From Streptomyces sp. NBC_01716 (lineage in GTDB: Bacteria > Actinomycetota > Actinomycetes > Streptomycetales > Streptomycetaceae), in contig NZ_CP109181.1 in assembly GCF_036248275.1 (NCBI RefSeq), positions 4,774,001 to 4,838,000 on the forward strand: a stretch of DNA of 64,000 nt, in the 5' to 3' direction. The notes under the pieces were generated by a model. The model was not told the origin of the DNA and searched no databases. It was given only the letters and a program-made list of their open reading frames with translations. Shown piece after piece: positions 61,193 to 64,000 of the stretch. A program made the translations under genes and the position numbers. The first letter of the stretch is position 1, and every line of letters starts with the position of its first letter.

Positions 61193-61295
61193 CTGGTTCC
61201 CCCTTGTTATGTCTGGGTGGTGACCGTTCCGGCGGGGCCGTTGCTTGCCCTGCCCCGCCCCGCCGGAACGGTGTTCATCGAACTGGCCGGCCGCC

Positions 61296-61442
61296 CTATG
61301 CGGCGAGCAGCGTGCCTACCAGGTCGAGCGGTTCGGCGCCGTCGCTGCTACTCCGGTCGCCCAAGGTGGTGGGCTTGGCCGTCTCGGTGTCGCTCCCGGT
61401 GGTCTCGGGCTGGTCGGTCTCGGGCGTGATGGTCGCGGCCAT
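61296..61442 (-). CDS. Small acidic Thr-rich peptide (48 aa), function unknown
   Basis: The reverse strand encodes a 48-residue peptide: TITPETDQPETTGSDTETAK, then a C-terminal AEPLDLVGTLLAA. AGAAGGGGGGC lies before the ATG. An acidic leader-like body with a short hydrophobic end is reminiscent of precursor peptides, but no modifying enzyme of a known RiPP class is nearby. It is followed by the basic peptide gene. Confidence 0.5.
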   Translation of the reverse strand: MAATITPETDQPETTGSDTETAKPTTLGDRSSSDGAEPLDLVGTLLAA

Positions 61443-61538
61443 GCCGCGCCCCCCTTCTCTTGGTGGTTCCGGGCCCGGTTGGGCTCGGGGTTGCCCGTCC
61501 GTCCGTCACAGCGGAACGGGCGCCCGCCCTCGGTCGGA

Positions 61539-61564
61539 CTGCCGGCTGTGATGGATACCGGCAG
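61539..61564 (-). promoter_or_regulatory. Hairpin in the leader of the acidic peptide gene
   Basis: CTGCCGG and CCGGCAG form a 7-bp stem with a 12-nt loop, between the stop of the upstream gene (61604) and the peptide start (61442). It may be a terminator or RNA-stability element. Confidence 0.4.
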
Positions 61565-61603
61565 CCCTGGGAAGTCCCCGCCGAGGACGGAAGCTGGTGA
61601 CCG

Positions 61604-62215
61604 CTACGGAAGATCCACGACCGTCACGTCCCGCAGCTGGCGGTGAAGTCGGGCCGCGAGCATCCCCGGGTGCCGGGGCTTGCCGTAGGCGGAGATCACG
61701 TCGTTCTCGGAGGCGCGCCATCCGTTCGCCGTGAAGGTGTAGATGGTCCCCGACACCCCGTACAGGTGGGGTTTTCGCACCCGCAGCAGTACGTGTTCGC
61801 CCCGGCCCAGAAACGGGCACTGCCGCACCGACACCCGGGCGTGTTCCACGCACAGCGGGGGCATGAAGGTGATCGAGCGTTCGGGCCACGTCGCGGGCGA
61901 GTCCTCGGTCCGCCAGTCGAAGAACAGCCAGCCGTCCCTGTTCCGGTCGGCAGGCTCCGCACAGACCTGGCACAACATCTCTTCCATGCAACGGCGTTGG
62001 CGCCCTGAGTGCAGGGAGTCGAACAGCGGGCGCCCCGGGTCCGGAGACGCTTCCGTGCGGATCCACGGGTTGCCGTGCTTGTCCCTGTCTTCCGGCCGCA
62101 GGTCCTTGTATGTGAGCCGGGGCTGACCGTTGGAAAGGAACTCGATGTCCAGCGCGGATTCGGGCACGCCCTTGTCGGTGCTCCGCGCGACAACGTAAGG
62201 GGTGATGAGCGGCAT
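61604..62215 (-). CDS. Hypothetical protein with Cys-containing motif
   Basis: A 203-residue protein without a recognised domain. It shows MEEMLCQVCAEPADRNRDGW with a CxxC, then PPLCVEHARVSVRQCPFLGR, together a possible four-Cys/His zinc site, and HLYGVSGTIYTFTANGW. The ATG at 62215 has GGGGTGAG upstream and lies 8 bp after the HTH gene stop. Proteins of this look occur on actinomycete elements and phages; the role is unknown. Confidence 0.68.
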   Translation of the reverse strand: MPLITPYVVARSTDKGVPESALDIEFLSNGQPRLTYKDLRPEDRDKHGNPWIRTEASPDPGRPLFDSLHSGRQRRCMEEMLCQVCAEPADRNRDGWLFFDWRTEDSPATWPERSITFMPPLCVEHARVSVRQCPFLGRGEHVLLRVRKPHLYGVSGTIYTFTANGWRASENDVISAYGKPRHPGMLAARLHRQLRDVTVVDLP

Positions 62216-62222
62216 AGGCCGC

Positions 62223-62465
62223 TCACCCCAGCCGGGCATTGGCTCGGGCCATTCGCTGTGCGCGAAGGAGCATCTGGGCGGCGGTCATGTCCCGGCGGGG
62301 CTCACCCCACGCGTCGAACTGGCCAGCGAGGAAGTTCGGGCTGACGCCGAAGGCGGCTGCGAGCTTGTTCATGGACTCGCCGTCGCGATACCGCTCGATA
62401 ATCCGGCTCATACTTTTCCGCACGCGAGCCCGTGCGGCCTCTCGCTGGCGTGGGGTGCGCGCCAT
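62223..62465 (-). CDS. Small putative HTH DNA-binding protein
   Basis: An 80-residue basic protein: RQREAARARVRKSMSRIIER, then a putative helix-turn-helix YRDGESMNKLAAAFGVSPNF, then AWGEPRRDMTAAQMLLRAQR. GGAG lies 11 nt upstream of the ATG; a TTG 9 bp earlier is possible. It is in the reverse-strand run and may regulate it. Confidence 0.62.
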   Translation of the reverse strand: MARTPRQREAARARVRKSMSRIIERYRDGESMNKLAAAFGVSPNFLAGQFDAWGEPRRDMTAAQMLLRAQRMARANARLG

Positions 62466-62519
62466 TTCTCTCAATCTCCTTGCGACGTACGGTCGTTCGG
62501 GACACGCTTCGGGGGTCGG

Positions 62520-63134
62520 TTATCGGGCTGCCGCTCCCGTCGGCAAGAGGACTTTCCCTGCCAGGGGTTCGTCCCGGTCGGCGTAGGGCCGGTCCGTTTC
62601 CGCTGTTCCGGGCTCGCGGAGGTGGCGACGTCGCAAGGTTTCGTGGGCGACGGCGAAGGGCGGAAGCCCGACGCTGGCCCGGCGGTTGTCCAGGCCGGCG
62701 GGTTCCATGACAGGCAGGACCGTCATTCCGGCCGGGCCGTGCTGGTACTGGGTGCCGTAGAGCTGGCGCTTCCCCGCGTTGACGCTGCACCGGTCGTAGA
62801 GGTGCGCCCACTGCTGGATCATGGCCTCGCCCCGTTCGACGGCGGTGGCGAGCAATCGCAGTGCGCGGCGCTGGAGTTCGGGCTCGACGTCCGCGTACAG
62901 AGCGATGAGCCAGGCGGCGTCCGCGCCGGCGTCGCCGACCAGGGTGCGGCCGGGCCAGCCGTGCTCGGCAACCACCCGCCGCAGGAGCCGGGCGTTGGCG
63001 AAGTCGCCGTGCCGTACACGGTCGATGTCGGAGCGCTCCAGCCGCCCCCGTGTCAGGGGCGCGTGATAACGGCGGGCGGCTTGGGCCCGGTCGACCAGGA
63101 CGCGGGCGATGTCGGGCCGGAGCGGTGCTGTCAT
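62520..63134 (-). CDS. DUF6624 domain protein
   Basis: A 204-residue protein. The central part, GDAGADAAWLIALYADVEPE, ALRLLATAVERGEAMIQQWA and HLYDRCSVNAGKRQLYGTQY, matches the DUF6624 family as I recall it. It contains the DADxxxWLxxQH-like and YLxDR-like blocks of that family in altered form. The function is unknown. The ATG lies 1 bp after the preceding gene's stop, so the two are coupled. Confidence 0.7.
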   Translation of the reverse strand: MTAPLRPDIARVLVDRAQAARRYHAPLTRGRLERSDIDRVRHGDFANARLLRRVVAEHGWPGRTLVGDAGADAAWLIALYADVEPELQRRALRLLATAVERGEAMIQQWAHLYDRCSVNAGKRQLYGTQYQHGPAGMTVLPVMEPAGLDNRRASVGLPPFAVAHETLRRRHLREPGTAETDRPYADRDEPLAGKVLLPTGAAAR

Positions 63135-63135
63135 G

Positions 63136-63678
63136 TCAGGCCCCGAACTGGAGGGCCATCAGCAGACGGCGGGCGGCGTTCACATCGATAGCCTTCAACG
63201 ACAGCCCCGCGCGGCCCCGGTGGTAGCGAGGATCCTCGATGTCCTCGATGCGCAGGACTCCGCCGGTGGCTCTCTTGAAGCCTGTACGCAGGCGGTCCGC
63301 GATGGTCTGCGCCCCGATCGCCGAGCCGGGGTCGCGGTCCGGTTCGCCCAGAAGGCGCGCCAAGCGGTCGGCCGCTGGTAAGGAGACGTGGCCGATCGAG
63401 ACCTTGTTGTTCTCCACGCCCAGGTCGGGCAGGTCGAGATCGTGAGCCTCGAAGGCGGAACGTAGGGAGTCGGCGACCTTGTGAGTGCGCGTGAGTGCCT
63501 TACGGATCAGCCGGGCGACCTCAACGGCGGTCTCCGGGTCGATCGCACTCAGGGCGATCTTCGGCGTTCCGCGATCGGTCATGGGCACGACGGACAGTGC
63601 CCCCAGTCCTGCTGCTCGAAAGGCATGGCCCAGTTCGCATGCCGCGCCCTGATGGGCAGCGGCGGTTGTGTCGTTCAT
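63136..63678 (-). CDS. Hypothetical protein of the reverse-strand run
   Basis: A 180-residue protein with no family recognised. It has segments LSAIDPETAVEVARLIRKAL, SIGHVSLPAADRLARLLGEP and RGRAGLSLKAIDVNAARRLL. GGAGACTTC gives a good ribosome site before the ATG. It precedes and is coupled to the DUF6624 gene. Confidence 0.65.
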   Translation of the reverse strand: MNDTTAAAHQGAACELGHAFRAAGLGALSVVPMTDRGTPKIALSAIDPETAVEVARLIRKALTRTHKVADSLRSAFEAHDLDLPDLGVENNKVSIGHVSLPAADRLARLLGEPDRDPGSAIGAQTIADRLRTGFKRATGGVLRIEDIEDPRYHRGRAGLSLKAIDVNAARRLLMALQFGA

Positions 63679-63718
63679 GAAGTCTCCGGGGGGTGAACCA
63701 GCGGCAGTAGAACTGGGG

Positions 63719-64000
63719 TTAGGCGACGCGTTCGGGCTGGGTGAGGTGCAGGAGATCGAGGAGTGAGGCCCCGATACAGGCGGCTCTCCATACGCGTTCG
63801 ACGGGTTCCGTGGGCAGCTCCGCCAGGGCGGTGACCGCCGCGCGGCGCACTCGCGTTTCGTCTTCCGCGGTGAGCCGGCGGTTGACGGCCAGCGGTATGA
63901 AGTAGCCGACCGAGGCCCGCAGCACTCGTATCTGCTCGCTCACCTCCGTGGTGGAAGGGGAGGAGCGTGTGCGGCACCGCCACCAGGCATGGGAGACCCG
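63719..64000 (-). CDS. Hypothetical protein, 5' end probably outside window
   Basis: The reading frame ends ERVWRAACIGASLLDLLHLT QPERVA. A GTG at 63943 would give 74 residues (SEQIRVLRASVGYFIPLAVN...), but its ribosome site abuts the codon. The frame stays open with good third-position GC to the window edge (RVSHAWWRCRTR...), so the true start may be further upstream. No domain is recognised. Confidence 0.55.
   Translation of the reverse strand, partial: RVSHAWWRCRTRSSPSTTEVSEQIRVLRASVGYFIPLAVNRRLTAEDETRVRRAAVTALAELPTEPVERVWRAACIGASLLDLLHLTQPERVA

Larger units (their letters stand above)
44104..64000. mobile_element. Integrative mobilizable element at tRNA-Thr (right end not seen)
   Basis: Immediately after the tRNA come a tyrosine integrase, XRE regulator, excisionase-like protein, DUF3631 helicase, iteron cluster, DUF2637 protein, MobC and relaxase, then cargo. 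This is the order of actinomycete integrative elements inserted in a tRNA 3' end. I could not find a second copy of the tRNA 3' end in the remaining 20 kb by eye, so the right border is probably beyond 64000, or the cargo belongs to a second insertion. Confidence 0.6.

Noticed and set aside
44104..64000. Right attachment site as a repeat of the tRNA-Thr 3' end
   Set aside because: No copy of the T-arm sequence GTTCGAATC followed by the acceptor stem was found by eye; a computed search is needed.

Overview
The window looks like a Streptomyces (or very close actinomycete) chromosome. GC is about 70% with strong third-position GC. Genes start with ATG, GTG or TTG. Mycothiol biosynthesis, CarD, PhoRP, MsiK and F420/FMN-type PPOX genes are all present. 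The order mshA - ybjN-like - gpm - phoU / phoRP - carD - ispD - ispF - cysS - rlmB - msiK - tRNA-Thr is, from memory, that of a conserved core segment of Streptomyces chromosomes (around SCO4201-SCO4240 in S. coelicolor).

Region 1 (about 1-22.4 kb) holds regulators, transporters and small-molecule enzymes: marR-MFS (the MFS gene is cut by the window edge), a TetR regulator, a HelD-type RNA polymerase recycling helicase, a cytidine deaminase coupled to an aminoglycoside-phosphotransferase-like kinase, two converging GNAT genes, an epoxide hydrolase, a small secreted protein, a slipin-type SPFH protein, a methyltransferase, two XRE-cupin regulators each divergent from its likely target (a thioredoxin-reductase-like oxidoreductase and a DHA2 efflux pump), a further MFS gene, an XRE regulator followed by an HbhA-like protein and DUF2516, a receiver-SpoIIE phosphatase, and an NlpC/P60 cell-wall peptidase.

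Region 2 (about 22.4-44.1 kb) is core: mycothiol glycosyltransferase, glycolytic mutase, phosphate regulation with a recognisable PHO box between phoU and phoRP, CarD, two MEP-pathway enzymes, CysS, a SPOUT methylase, a DoxX-type membrane protein, a nucleotidyltransferase, and the shared sugar-ABC ATPase MsiK with a DasR-like site upstream. It ends at tRNA-Thr(TGT). Fourteen genes in regions 1 and 2 carry a TANNNT box 6-8 nt before the start codon, a repeated leaderless-promoter signature.

Region 3 (44.1-64 kb) is accessory DNA inserted at tRNA-Thr. It contains a tyrosine integrase, an XRE regulator, an excisionase-like protein, a DUF3631 helicase, a dense cluster of TGCCGTC/GACGGCA iterons, a DUF2637 membrane protein, MobC and an HUH relaxase. 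No FtsK/TraB translocase is visible, so this looks like an integrative mobilizable element. No copy of the tRNA 3' end was found by eye, so the right border probably lies beyond the window. The cargo includes a DUF317 protein and a three-gene ABC-three-component (ABC-3C) conflict system: an Mrr-like nuclease effector, a middle component, and a Rad50/SMC-like ATPase with a zinc ribbon. It also includes a convergent hemC-like/hemB-like pair. The HemB-like protein keeps the zinc cysteines but has lost both Schiff-base lysines. It is the last gene of a reverse-strand operon with two tiny peptide genes, a putative HTH protein, a DUF6624 protein and three unknown proteins. The ABC-3C module and the lysine-less HemB/HemC operon are the most interesting parts of the window.
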